Assembly (NCBI GenBank): GCA_963853835.1
Contig: OY970834.1
Location: 40,455,257-40,519,256, forward strand
DNA: 64,000 nucleotides
Direction: 5' to 3'
Source: Calendula officinalis
Taxonomy: Eukaryota; Streptophyta; Magnoliopsida; Asterales; Asteraceae
Shown: positions 33,751-45,507 of the stretch, one piece after another
Position numbering within the stretch: the first letter of the stretch is position 1
How the letters are laid out: each line of letters starts with the position of its first letter
The notes under the pieces: model-generated
What the model was told of the DNA's origin: nothing
The model's database searches: none
The model's input: only the letters and a program-made list of their open reading frames with translations
Position numbers and translations under genes: made by a program

Positions 33751-34840
33751 CTAAAATTAACCTCTTACCGTCTTACGTGACTACGTTTACTCTAGTGAAA
33801 TTCATCAACTTAATGGTCATTAAGGCCCCTAAAGATTAACTTTTTAACACTTAAGCTTCTTCAAAACATTTAATTTTTTTTCAAACTAATGATAACCATC
33901 AAATTACTACCGATAATAACTTTTGTATGCAGACGTTACATGGACATAAGGACGAGATTCAAACCGATGATCTCCTCTTTGTGCTATATGTCCCCAACGT
34001 GGAACTACCATCACAAGCAGGGTTGATTCTGAAAATCTGGAGACGCGGTTCAATTTTTCAAAAAAGAACCTAAAACTTATAAATTTTCTATGGGTTACAT
34101 GGTTAGAAACCTAATTAAAGGTATGGGCCCTTAATGGATATATACATTAATACATAAAAATAAATTTTTGAGTTTTATAGGATGATAGGCCTTGTTCAAT
34201 GGCGTCTAATGAATACCCATGTTCCCAAAGGACACCTATATTTCAACTTCATGACACTAAGCCGAGCCCATAATCTGAATTTTAGTTTTTTATTTTATTT
34301 TTTCTGTTAATTAAGCTTAGAATCTTGTTCAAAGATTTGTTGATTATATTAGAAATCATACCTTCACAAATAGTCATAGTTTTCATACTTTTATAGTCTT
34401 TTCTTTTTATTCTTCTATGTTAATGATTGATCACATGTTATTCTTGACTTAATTTTCCTTTGTTCACCTATTTGACTATATATCCATGATGTATATACTC
34501 ATTTCACATTAATGCTACGATTAGTGTATTTCATATTACATAAAAAGACAATGCTTGAATTAGATAGAATAATGAAGTACCAAATTAAGTTCTTATAGTC
34601 TATCAATATCTAATATTTAGGTGTCTCATAAAGTTGTGGGTTCAAGTTTTATTTTAGACAAAAATGATGTAGATTTAAGGGTGTGTTTTAGCCGTTATAA
34701 AAAATAGAACACTGAAGTCTTCTTCGTCCAATTAGAAAACATGTGTAATGTCACGAGTAATTCATTATGTTTAACGTCAAAGAAATCAATGATGATAACG
34801 TATAAATAGATGGACGCAAATCTGGCGTGAATTATTTGAA
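33751..34840. other. Intergenic, no supported feature
   Basis: AT-rich; no open frame with protein character and no clear repeat. Confidence 0.55.
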
Positions 34841-35086
34841 TAATTATATTTGAATATCTTAACTACTAATAATGCATTTAGGTCTTCCACTAATGGAAGG
34901 TGTTAATTTCGAAGGTGTTAATTTCCCCTTTCTACTTTAGGAAATGTCTTAATCAACCCAAAATAATTATATTTGAATATCTTAACTACTAATAATGCAT
35001 TTAGGTCTTCCACTAATGGAAGGTGTTAATTTCGAAGGTGTTAATTTCCCCTTTCTACTTTAGGAAATGTCTTAATCAACCCAAAA
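34841..35086. repeat. 123-bp direct tandem duplication
   Basis: Two adjacent copies (34841-34963 and 34964-35086) start TAATTATATTTGAATATC and look identical by eye, implying a recent duplication or an assembly artefact. Each contains a smaller doublet GGTGTTAATTTC. Confidence 0.92.
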
Positions 35087-35094
35087 TATTAAAA

Positions 35095-35175
35095 ACGCAT
35101 CATATGGGAATCGAACTCGTGACCATTTGGAAGTTAGGCGTGCATGTTAACCAATTTAGCTACTTGCCTACTTTA
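35095..35175 (-). mobile_element. tRNA-related SINE head (minus strand)
   Basis: On the minus strand TAGCTAAATTGG (A box) and GGTCACGAGTTCGATTCCC (B box) are spaced as in tRNA-derived SINEs. No acceptor-stem pairing supports a functional tRNA. The 3' end and target duplication were not found. Confidence 0.5.
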
Positions 35176-35293
35176 CTTTGTTGCAGTCCCTAATAACTAT
35201 AACATTTACGTTTGATACATTGTCTTTCAAAGTAAACTATCTAAGATGACATATCGCTACCGGACAATTTTATTCGCAACAAAATATACTTAC

Positions 35294-35330
35294 GGGTACC
35301 CGCCGCCGCATTGCGCGGGTACCCTGCTAG
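35294..35330 (+). mobile_element. Helitron 3' terminus
   Basis: A perfect 10-bp stem (GGGTACCCGC at 35294-35303, GCGGGTACCC at 35315-35324) is followed by TG, then CTAG at 35327-35330 and a host T. It is the same family as the inverted end at 836-872. Confidence 0.85.
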
Positions 35331-36419
35331 TAGATATTTAAGATTCCAGATGTTTACAAATAGCAGGTTAATTTGTTTGTCAGTAACATTAATCTATTGG
35401 GAATTTGGGATACATGATATAAACTTGTGTATGAAAATACAGGTTAATGTATAGTAAATTATACATGTCGAATATATATTTTAGTTAAAAGATTTTGAAT
35501 CCATATATCTGTTTGGCGATTAATTAAAGCCAAAATACACGGAATGTGTTCGATAAAGTTGGTGTAAATTATTGTAATATGTCAAATCAAGGACCCCCAA
35601 TTCGGACATATCATCTTCCCCTATATATGCAGGTAGACCCGATTTTGATTCGACAACTAGGCAGTTTGCAGCTTCGTGATTTGTCTGTTATTCCATGTGT
35701 AATTACGTGATTCGTCCACTGTTTTTAGCACAAATCTTCACAAATGCACATGCGAGTATCATCCTTCACAGTTATGGGAATTCCGGAATTCATGGACTAA
35801 AAAATCTCCAACCTTTTGAAAAAAGCCTGTAAAGTCAAACATATTTTCGGAATTTATTATGCACATTCTAAACATAACCACACTTGATTTCCTCCAAATC
35901 TGTATCAAAGCCAATATTCCGAAAATTTTGGAAACAGATTTGGTTGTCACAATAATCAAAATTAAAAATCGAAAATTTTAGAGATCATTACCTAATCTAC
36001 TCCATCTTTTTCGGGAGCACAATAACCATCTATTTCCAATATAAACCGGATTACAACACCACATAATTGAAACAAGTTTTCATCCCTGCATCACGAATCA
36101 AAAACCAACGCTGAAGGTTAATGTTTATGTTTTCGAATTTTCGTTTTTTGTAATATGATACTATTCATGATGTTTTCTTCATTCTTTTGCTAAAAACCCC
36201 ATAAACATAACTGCAAACTATTAGGTTAAAACAGTCATTATCATTAACACAATTTTTACGATTTTGCAGTAGAGTTTTCGGCTGAAAGGCAATCATTATC
36301 ATTATCATTATCTTCAACTTCAAGGTATGTTTTAGCAGCTATTTTACAGCCCATATATATAAACCATCAGTATCAATAAAAAAAAACTACATCTAATATT
36401 CAGATTTGTTGTGATTGTT
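35331..36419. other. Intergenic, no supported feature
   Basis: A 66-codon minus-strand frame at 35759-35959 shows no known motif. The rest is AT-rich. Confidence 0.5.
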
Positions 36420-37110
36420 CACAAAAAAGATGAACATCTTTTTAATCGACTTTCAGCCGTCAAACTGTTTGAATTATAAATTACCCCGTTTTGACTTTTA
36501 AAGTCAAACACTTATAATTTGAATCAAAATAAACAATTATGAAGATTAAAACTGTCAACTTTTAAAATCCTTTTCTCCGTATTTTAACTCTGTTTATTTA
36601 CATCAATATAAAAATATTTTAAATCACAGTTTTAAAATTAAGAAAAAAATTTTAATTAAATACAACTTTAAAATATAGGATTGTATTTGGAAGCCCTATT
36701 TTAATTCAAAACTCGACTTTAAAGTCAAACTATTTTAGTTATATATTAACTATTGACTTTTAAAGTCAAACCGTTTCAAACTAAATACAATGCTATTAAT
36801 TAAAAGTTTCGATTAATACTGTTTTATTTACATCAAACTATTCCTAAATAATAACAGAATTCAAATAACATTATGTTAAAAGAATTTTAAAGGTTTTCAA
36901 ATATCGACTTTAAACAGTCAAACTGTTTGACTGTAATGTTTTAAACAGACAAATTGATCGTAATATCTCAACAGATTTTTTAACATTTAGAAGATAGCTT
37001 ATAGTTTAAAAAGTATGTCTATTAAAAGTCAATTTGTTTGACTTTAACACAGTCAAACAGTTTTTTAAAGTTTTAAACAGTCAAATTCATTTAGGAATAA
37101 AATAGTTTGA
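36420..37110. repeat. Cluster of TTGAC/GTCAA motifs, many in inverted pairs
   Basis: GTCAAA and TTTGAC words recur throughout, several as near-palindromes such as TTGACTTTTAAAGTCAA. TTGAC is the core of the WRKY-binding W box, but nothing shows use here. The pattern could equally be an old repeat. Confidence 0.6.
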
Positions 37111-37212
37111 CTTTATACGAAATACAATCCTAGCAACCTTACCTGCTAATTACCCATCAAAATCCCGTATTAAGAAAGTAAAAAAAAAAAAACAGAAAAC
37201 ATAAACAAGGAA

Positions 37213-37449
37213 GGAGTAAATTACATAAATTATCCATGTGGTTTGTATGAAATTATAAAATTTGTCCCTTGACCTCTTTTATTACACATATAGTCCCTAA
37301 TTTTGAAACTTGTGATACCAACGGTCCTAAATACTAAATCGCGTTTTAGGGACCATTAGTGTTGCAAGTTTCAAAGTATAGGGACTATATGTGTAATAAA
37401 CTAAGTCCATAATTTCATAGAAACCACAAGGACGATTTACGTAATTTTT
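37213..37449. mobile_element. Short foldback element
   Basis: GGAGTAAATTACATAAATT at the left is mirrored by the inverted right end AAAATTACGTAAATCGTCC. The arms match for about 110 bp, with TTTATTACACATATAGTCCC in both. The ends resemble those of the larger foldback at 32939-33750. It lies 15 bp beyond the last recognisable exon of the copper-ATPase fragment. Confidence 0.8.
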
Positions 37450-37463
37450 TAAGAGATTGTTAC

Positions 37464-38692
37464 CTCTAAGGTTAGAATCAAAGCCACTATTTGTCAAATT
37501 CTTTGCAAGTTCTTGTCCAATTATTTTCTGCCAATTTGGTGAAACTTTGGCTTCAGAAATTGGCCAAACAATTGCTGTTTCTGTTGTATGATTCACGCTA
37601 GCAGAAGATACTTGTGACTGCAAAAATTTAGAGTATTATTAGTATCTTTAATGACTTAGTTTGTAAAGTTATATATAATGATAAATAATTTAATTTATAT
37701 TTTTACTTACTTGATTTTCCAAAATTCTTTTTACACTTGATGCACATCCTCCACACATCATTCCCTGACAGATGAAGATTACAAATTGAAATAATAATGA
37801 AAAGTTATGATATGATATTAGTTATCATAATTAAGAAGGGCCAAATGGGAGCTAATTTATTGTAATTCATGTTCATAAATAGACACTGATAAAACTTACA
37901 TAATATTGATTTAGATAGTAAATATTTCAAATTTTCAATCTACTATTACTTTCTATATTATTTTTAACATGAGAGTGTTTCTATCTTGGATTCCTACCAA
38001 CCATGCTCCTAGAAAAGATTCAAACCTATGATCATTGGTTCAACCAACTTTGTTAGAACCAAACTACATGAGTGTTAAATTTTATAATTGGATGGATTAA
38101 CCAATTTGCAGCAGTCCCCAAACAGAGCATCTCATTATATTATCTCAATTCATTTCATTTCATACATATAATAATTCAGATTTCCAAATCAGGACATAAT
38201 GGATAACATTACTCTTCAATTGAACTAAAGGCAAGAGATATAGTTATTAAAAGGAAATTTTCAATTCATAGGTTACAACATATTGGGGGAACTGATTAGC
38301 TAAATTGATTTATGTTTGCTTTCTTATTTAGATAAAATTAGAAAGTTACTTACTTTAACATCAAGAATAATCACATCTGACGGTAAGAAGGAAACATCAT
38401 CAGCACCTTCACCGCCGCCGGCACCACTATCACCACCGGAGGGGGAAGAAAAGCAGGCACCGGAGCTCGAGAAACACTTCCCGAGATACCAAGCAGGAGA
38501 CACCGCAGCTCCAGCATTCCACAACGGTGATTTGGTGCCTAATTTGCCGGATGATTTGTGAAAGAAGGCGGTGGCGGTGGTCTTATTCCGACGGAATTGA
38601 CTCCGGAAGGTTTGGCCGGCGGCGGTGGAGTAACGGAGGGTTTTGGAAATGGAGAGTAGAGTGGTGCCAGTTGCAGACAACGCTCCCTCCAT
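37464..38692 (-). pseudogene. Chloroplast copper-transporting ATPase PAA1/HMA6-like, first three exons only
   Basis: Exon 1 (38692-38354) encodes a Ser/Thr-rich plastid-transit-like N-terminus starting MEGALSATGT, a Gly-rich stretch and DVSFLPSDVIILDV. Exon 2 (37764-37711) encodes the metal site GMMCGGCASSVKRILENQ. Exon 3 (37617-37464) encodes SQVSSASVNHTTETAIVWP and the end of the HMA domain (GFDSNLR). Donors and acceptors are canonical and phases agree. The ~700 residues with membrane helices, the CPC and DKTG motifs expected in this family are not found between here and the hydrolase gene. PAA1 moves copper across the chloroplast envelope. This copy can at best encode a soluble copper-binding stub of about 180 aa. 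Confidence 0.85.
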
Positions 38693-38830
38693 GTTTGGTA
38701 ACGGGAATGAATGAATGATTGTTGGTTGTATTCGAAGAGGCCTGTTTTCACAGAATACTTGTGTAGTGTAAAGGATATAGTCATGTCTACCTAAACAAGA
38801 AAATAAAAGGGGAAAGAAAACTAAAAATCT

Positions 38831-39136
38831 ATTTCCTCCGATCACACGCTTTATCTTTCACAATTTTTAATATAAAATATTAAAATAACGATTAAACTAA
38901 ATTAATTGAATAATTAGTGGAGACTGGGTCCAACACCTTTTAAATAAAATGGAGTTAGTGACATTTAAAAGTAAAAAGTAAAGGTAAAGAAGTCATTTCA
39001 CTTTTTAAAAGTACATAATTAGTGGGTGTGAGTCTCACTATTTTTTGTCAAATAAGGTAATTTTTCAAAATGTGTCACTTATTGTGAATCATTCCAAAAA
39101 GTAAAGTGTGTCACTTATTTTGAATCGGAGGAAGTA
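38831..39136. mobile_element. Stowaway-like MITE
   Basis: The right end TTATTTTGAATCGGAGGAAG and internal blocks match the Stowaway copies at 49385, 58533 and 63494. The left end (TTTCCTCCGATCACA) has diverged. Confidence 0.7.
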
Positions 39137-39149
39137 TAACCTTTTAAAA

Positions 39150-39330
39150 AAATATATACTTCCTCAAATTCAAAATAAGTGATACAACTTTACTTTTTAG
39201 GTGATTTAAAATACTTTCTCCGTCCCAAAATTATTATCCACATTTAAAAATCATACAAATTAAGAAAAGTGCATTTATTACACTGTGCAAGATGATCAGA
39301 AAGCTGGATTGTGTAACGGAACGAGGCTGG
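39150..39330. repeat. Stowaway end fragments and a duplicated Helitron piece
   Basis: ACTTCCTCAAATTCAAAATA and CTTTCTCCGTCCC are two truncated Stowaway-type ends. At 39295-39330 GATCAGAAAGCTGGATTGTG duplicates the start of the helicase remnant that follows. Confidence 0.6.
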
Positions 39331-39356
39331 ATTGATACAACTTTATTTTAATCACC

Positions 39357-39770
39357 ATGCGTAATATTGATCAGAAAGCTGGATTGTGCAACGGAACGAG
39401 GCTTCAGATATTACGAATGGGGGTAAATATAATCGAGGGTAAAATCATATCTGGCGGCAAGGTGGGTATAATTTGCGCTATCCCTCGAATGGTGATTAGC
39501 CCTTCCGACAACAAGATGCCTTTCAAATTGAATCGGAGGCAGTTTCCTGTTCAGGTATGCTTTGCTATGACCATTAATAAAAGTCAAGACCAGACGTTGT
39601 CTCAGGTTGGTTTGTTTCTGCAAAAACCGGTATTCTCACATGGCCAGCTTTATGTGGCTGTATCAGTGTATCACGAGTTAAGAACAAGAACGGATTGAAG
39701 GTCATTTGTTGTGACACAAATGGGAATTACACTAATTCAACATCAAATGTCGTTTACTAAGAAGTCTTAT
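39357..39770 (+). pseudogene. Helitron RepHel helicase (Pif1-like), damaged C-terminal fragment
   Basis: The frame runs MRNIDQKAGLCNGTRLQILR, then GGKVGIICAIPRM, then MPFKLNRRQFPVQVCFAMTI and LYVAVS. At about 39660-39668 an 8-bp repeat of GTGTATCA shifts the frame just before the motif-VI arginine, and further on a codon has become a stop. It covers more of the helicase than the copy at 8229-8558, but also lacks the Rep domain and Walker motifs. It belongs to the Helitron ending at 39940. Confidence 0.9.
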
Positions 39771-39910
39771 TTCGTTTGTAAATTTTATGTAGCATTTCAT
39801 CATGTATCGAATTGAGATCAAATCATAATTACAGCTACATCATTATTATGTCATTTTTAAAATTATTAATATGTATTGGTATTTTCTCACATAATAAATT
39901 TTGAAGCATA

Positions 39911-39940
39911 CCCGCTCATTCGGACGGGTTATGAAGCTAG
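39911..39940 (+). mobile_element. Helitron 3' terminus
   Basis: A hairpin (CCCG at 39911-39914, CGGG at 39925-39928) is followed by GTTATGAAG?-type spacing of about 8 bp and CTAG at 39937-39940, then T. The sequence parallels the end at 8687-8716, so these are two members of one family, each with the helicase tail just upstream. Confidence 0.87.
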
Positions 39941-40446
39941 TTTATCTATATGCAAATAGACGACTTCTGTGCCCACGTCGACGTCCTGCTTCTAACATCC
40001 AATCAGAAATTAGCCACCGCCATCATCTACAACCGCCTCAATTGCTCCACCGCCTCCATATACTCTGCTTTATAAGAAACTACCGCCATCATCCACCACC
40101 GCCTTCGCCGCTAAATAATACAGCCGGCAACTGCTTCTTCAGCGCGTGACTCTAACTATCTCCTCTGTCTACGCTCGTTCATCTCCTTACACGAAGCTCT
40201 CTTCGGTTGGGTCTGTAATTTGTAAAGGTATCTCTTTTTCTTTCCCTCTCTCTTTGTGGTTTACTGATTTCAGGACTACGTCGGTTCGCTCTGTCTCCAG
40301 ATACAAGGTCTTAAACGAAAGGTAATTTATCCATAAGCCTAAAAATTGTTATTTGTTTTCTAGGGTTTCAATTTTTTAAATGCAGTATTCGATTGTATTT
40401 GTATCAATTAATTTGTCGGAAGGTGATTTTTATACATATGCTTTAA

Positions 40447-42425
40447 TTGTATGATTCAGCGGTGACTTTGACCGGAAAGGAAAATTTGGAGTTTGAATTC
40501 CCTGTGGACGCAAAGCTGGATTATCTCGTGTGGCTTCACTTTGCTGAGATTGATGTGAGTGTGAATCGGAAGGGTAAAAGAGTGTTTGATGTTATTATAA
40601 ATGATGAAAATATTACCATAATCAATATATTCAAGGAAGTTGGGGGGTTTTGCTGCGTATAGTTATCATTATGTAGCTACGAATTTGAGTAGTACACCAT
40701 TGACATATCAAACTTGTACCTGTTCTTGGATCGCCTTAGATTTGTGGGCTTCAAAATCACGTCATTGTTCCAGCTGATATCATGACTGTGCCTGAGCAAG
40801 GTATGACTTGACTGATATTTCTTCTATAGATTTGGAAACCTGGAACTTTTGGCTTGAATTGAATTGATAGTATTATTGGACATTACAAAGTGAACATCTG
40901 ATCAAACTCATGAACTGAATATGAAGTTTTTCTATGTTCTGTTAGTTTAGATAAAGTCTTGCAAGTCTAAAATAACCTATAGTGGTAAACTACTGATGCA
41001 CTTTAATGATTAGGTCAACTGAAATGAGAAGAAATAATTACAGTTAGTTATATGACAAAGTGTGGTCTATTTGTTTTACAGTTGGTGATATGCAAGCATT
41101 AAAGGAATCATTACGTGTTCCTGAAAGAATGGGCTGGAACGGTGATCCCTGTGCTCCTACTAATTAGGATGCTTGAGAAGGTATTACTTTCCATCTCAAT
41201 AAGGATGAATATGTTCTTGTTATCTTTCAGATTTACGTAATTTTGCAACTTTTATGGATTGATTTACACAATTTGTTTTGACATATATATGTTATTGTTG
41301 TTATGTTTGCAGAGATCTTGGGGGCCAAGGTTTGAAAGACTACATTAGTCATAAAATTGTTCTTCTGACCAACTTGGTAAGCTTGTAAGTATCATCCGCC
41401 GCTTCAGTAATTTTAGATTAGATGACCATATTTATCATATCTCATATGATTGTTTCACTTCCTTTTCTATTAAAATTTTATTATTTTAATTGCAGGAATA
41501 TAAGTTCCAACTCTTTAGGAGGTACTCTACCTGCATGGTTGGGGCAAAATTTTCTCAAAAAACTGTAAGAAACTCAAGTTATTATTTGTTGTTAATTATT
41601 ATTATCATTCAGATATCTATGATGTAGTGTCTCATAACTATTATAACAAATAATGCAGGGATTTATCGAACAATCCGATTTCTGGGTCGATTCCAGATAG
41701 TTTCAGTTCTTCAAATCTACAACTTGTGTAAGCATAGTCCTTATCCACATTTACATCTTTGTTGCTTTGGATTTTTATTTACTAAAATACTCACTTAGTC
41801 ACTTCTTAGGCTGTTGAATGGTAACAAATTGAAAAGACAAGTGCCTGAAGAACTTTACTCAGTTGGTATCCTTGGTGGAGCTATCGAGTATTCATATTTT
41901 ACCCATTAGTGACAAAATCCATTTAGATATATTACACTAGGGACATACATAGAACAAGACTAAAGGTGGCAGTTTCAGTTTCAGCTCATTTACTTCTGCA
42001 CGAGTTGTGTTTTGTTTATAACGGGTCAAACCAATATGTTTAGCCAAAAGGTCAAACACATTAATCATCATAGAAGCTGTTTGAAATCTTGTGCTCATGA
42101 TAGTGGTAAATTTTGTTCTAAGAAATAATAGGTCTGTCAAATTTCATTACAAAAACTGTCAAATAAGTTTTAAAAAAATGATTCAGTAGATTTTATGCAT
42201 TACAAATAAAGTTCGGACAATTTTAACTTGTTTGAACCGTTTCCTTTTGGGCTATTCCATGTGAAGTGTTAGGGATAAAACATAACCCGCATTGACTCAT
42301 TCATAAATAAATGGGTTGAAATTTCTACAGTATTTCTTATATCTTGTTTTTGATAATTGAAATCTTGATTGCAGATTTATTTCGCTGGAGCTCTTGGAGT
42401 TATCCTTCATGTTGTGTATGTGAGG
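40447..42425 (+). pseudogene. Malectin-like/LRR protein gene (AT3G19230-like), decayed
   Basis: Successive exon-like blocks match a secreted or membrane malectin-like plus LRR protein. There is ENLEFEFPVDAKLDYLVWLH and FAEIDVSVNRKGKRVFDVII (malectin-like end), then LVPVLGSP and VPADIMTVPEQ. Next come MQALKESLRVPERMGWNGDP (LRR N-cap), GLKDYISHKI and LLTNLVSL, SSNSLGGTLPAWLGQ, DLSNNPISGSIPDSFSSSNL and LLNGNKLKRQVPEELYS. Introns look intact. The frame shifts near 40650, and stop codons replace expected residues near 40767 and at two tryptophan positions in the LRR N-cap (41165-41172). The N-terminus and any kinase are absent. It lies upstream of the Helitron end at 44154 and could be cargo. Confidence 0.82.
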
Positions 42426-44119
42426 TTAGTTCATGTAATAGTCTTTTATATGACATGTGTCACCAGGCTATCACTAACAAGGGTGTTGCATAAGTTCTAA
42501 GTCCTTACAGGCAATCATAAGTAAAATTTTAAACTTTAATGCTTTAAAGGTCTTGAGGTAAAAAATGTTTTAGTTGATTTTCTAAGTATAATAGCTGAAT
42601 GATTTATAAAAGTTAGTTTGTAACTACTAATTGTGTTATGGTGATTATAGAAATTTAGACTATTAAACATAGACATGAAAGCTATGTTTATCAAAATAAT
42701 TATAATTAAACATACATGTTTGTAATCGACAAATCATATCGATTATTGACAGGTTGTTGATAGAAATGATCCAAAAAATAAACTTACGATGAGTCTCGAG
42801 GAACAACTCTATTTCACGAATCAGTTAAAGTACTAAACTTCTCCAAAAATTTAGAATGAGGAAGAATCCTTAAAGTCATGTCTCCCTAAACAGGTAAAGT
42901 AATAGAGTTTGTTTGCACAATTTAATTAATTAGGAATGACTATAAGTTATTAGTTATTAGTTGATTATGAATGACTATATTATATAAACGACATACCCGT
43001 ATATATACTATGTATTGGCATAGTTCTAATGTACTAGCACTAGACTTCTTCACCCCTCGAAGATGTGTACAAGGTCTTTGCTGATTCCTATCAACATGGT
43101 GAACCTCAGTCGGGCGTGAAATATATGATATTGGAAAAATAAGCGGGTTGGGTAACGGGTCAAAACTAGATATTGTTAATTCATGTCAAAATGGGCCCGG
43201 GTCAGCCTGACCTTTTGACTCATTCCCCTACTAACTAAACTTTTTTAGTTGACTGGTCTGACCTGTTTGGTATAAAAACAAAACCCAACTTGAATAAACG
43301 GGTCGAAATGGCCACCATAAGTCTGTTGTCATCAGGTTTTATGTTATTGTCAGTAAGTTTCATGACATAAATGACAATCCAATTTTAGTTTGATGTGGTT
43401 TTATATATTTATTGAAAAAACATGCTCTAAGATTTGATTACAAATTTATAGTAACGTTTTTGGATAGATAGTTTAAGAATTAGACTGTTGATTGTATATA
43501 CTTGAAAATATGTTTTGTCGCCCTTAATGCTAAAAAATGTGTCTCCTACTTAATTTTTTTTTACTTTATGTTACATATTTTTTTTCTTACAAATTTTGTT
43601 TGCCACATGAACTATAAATGCTTTTGATTTTTAATTGCAGGTTGTGGTAATAAAGTGACTTAATCTCAGCATTATAGTTATTGTCAAAAGACATCTATGT
43701 AGTTAGCTTCAGATAACCCTTAACTATAAATTTGAGCACCATCCTCTCAGGTACAGAGGAAGGAAGTTCAAGATCACTCAAAAGAAAGGTTGTCATTCTT
43801 ATTATTTGTTTATAAGTTGAGTCGAAAAATGATCAAATAATTAGTCATATTATTCTGTTATATTAACCATAGGTTCTATTCCATTTAGATAAATGTGACA
43901 TTTTCGATCGTTTATTAATGATCGGTCGATGTGGGCCGCTTTCAAAAGCAATTCCACTTGTTCCGCTTCCTGTGTTATTATCACAACCGTGTCTAACTTC
44001 AATCTCCTTCAACCTTGTGAAAGTTCAATCTTCCTCTCAACTTGTGAAGTTTTAAAAGCAATCTCTCATATGTCGCTTTCTATATTGTTATTAAAGTTAT
44101 CTTCTGAATTGAGATTTTG
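42426..44119. other. Intergenic or Helitron interior, no gene
   Basis: AT-rich sequence with GGGTCAAAA-type repeats around 43140-43320. No supported reading frame. It probably belongs to the Helitron that ends at 44154. Confidence 0.45.
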
Positions 44120-44154
44120 GGGCCGTGATTATCACGGCCCTTATAACCGCCTAG
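44120..44154 (+). mobile_element. Helitron 3' terminus
   Basis: A perfect palindrome (GGGCCGTGAT at 44120-44129, ATCACGGCCC at 44131-44140) is followed 10 bp later by CTAG at 44151-44154 and T. The stem differs from the other Helitron ends here, so it is a separate family. The 5' start was not found; gene remnants upstream may be captured DNA. Confidence 0.75.
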
Positions 44155-45507
44155 TATATATATATGCTAAGCGATATACTTCGTGTAATTCTTTGGAAAA
44201 TAGCAAAACTGTTATTAAGATGTTATGACATAAATGATGAACTTATACATTAATTAATAACCGACTCTTGTATTTAAGAATTACCTTTTATTAATGAAAA
44301 TGCAAATTTTTTATACATAAAATTACATGTATATATGTGTGTGCCACATCTTCTACCTTGTATGTTTTTAATTTGAGGATTTTGGTGAATTATGATTGCA
44401 AATAACATCATACATCTCTTAATGGCGTTAGGATTTTTTTTCCTTCCTAAACAGTATTTTCCCTTGCACATTTGCACGGAGAGTTTCACTTTCACATATC
44501 TGTTTGGGATAAAACAAACATGAAGTTCTTAAATTTAGAGAGACTCTAAAAATCAGAAAACAAATTAGTGTGTCAAATGAAATGTAAATTCAATTTTATG
44601 GATATCACTGAGACCCCCAAAATAGCATAACCCCTTGACTCTGTTACGGGTTTTGTCCCCAAGACCCTGCAAAAGAGTGTTGCCTCCTTGACCCCGTATC
44701 CCAGAAACAACATGAATCCGATTCTAGATCAATGCCACATGAAACCATTTTTTTACTAAATTATATATTTAGTGACAATGTTAGGATGATAAGTATGGGT
44801 ACCATTGGTCATGTCAAAAAATTTATCACATCAGATCCAAATATTCACCGCACCCACCCAAATGTGAAGAGACCCCCACCAAATCAGACACACAACGCCC
44901 GTTAACAACTGTGGCCAGCCATGGCCACCCTGCACCCACGAAACCCACCACTATGTGAGGGGGTGGTGTTCTTTTTGCTACTCTGGTGTGTAGGTCTTCC
45001 ACACATGTGGTGATAGAGTACCCATATCTACCAGCCTTATGAAATATTGTAATAATTTACATTAATTTTGTCAGTATTTTATACGGTTATTATTTCTTAT
45101 AAGTTTGTTTTTAATAAATTATCTTTGACATTAGAAAAAATATAATCAACAAAACCAAAAAAAAAAAAAAAAAAACGTTTCAAAGTAAAAGGAAAATTGA
45201 TATTTATTTTGCTCTTGTTTAATTAAGATTTATGAGCTAGCTTCCGCTTTAACAAGCCTAGAGAACATACACTAGGAGATTATATAACCCTTTTTTTTGT
45301 TTATATCGTTTTTGTGGTGTAAAAGTAGAAAAAATATACTCTGCCTTTTGTTATATTTGTTAGACTGGACTTGTAACTCAAGTTTATCGTAGCCCCTAAT
45401 TTTTTTAAGCTAGCTTCTTGCTACCAGTTAAATCCGTTCACCTAATTTTTTTTTGTTTTGCTCCTCGTTGTGTTAAGAAGATCTTATACAATATTGTAAA
45501 TTAACTA
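44155..45507. other. Intergenic, no supported feature
   Basis: AT-rich with a 20-A run near 45157. Open frames at 43929-44228 and 44274-44495 show no known motif. Confidence 0.5.

Noticed and set aside
35095..35175. Possible minus-strand tRNA gene
   Set aside because: No complete cloverleaf can be drawn; treated as a SINE head.
38316..38718. Plus-strand frames across the PAA1-like exon 1
   Set aside because: Reverse-strand shadows; the minus strand shows matching exons with correct splice phases.
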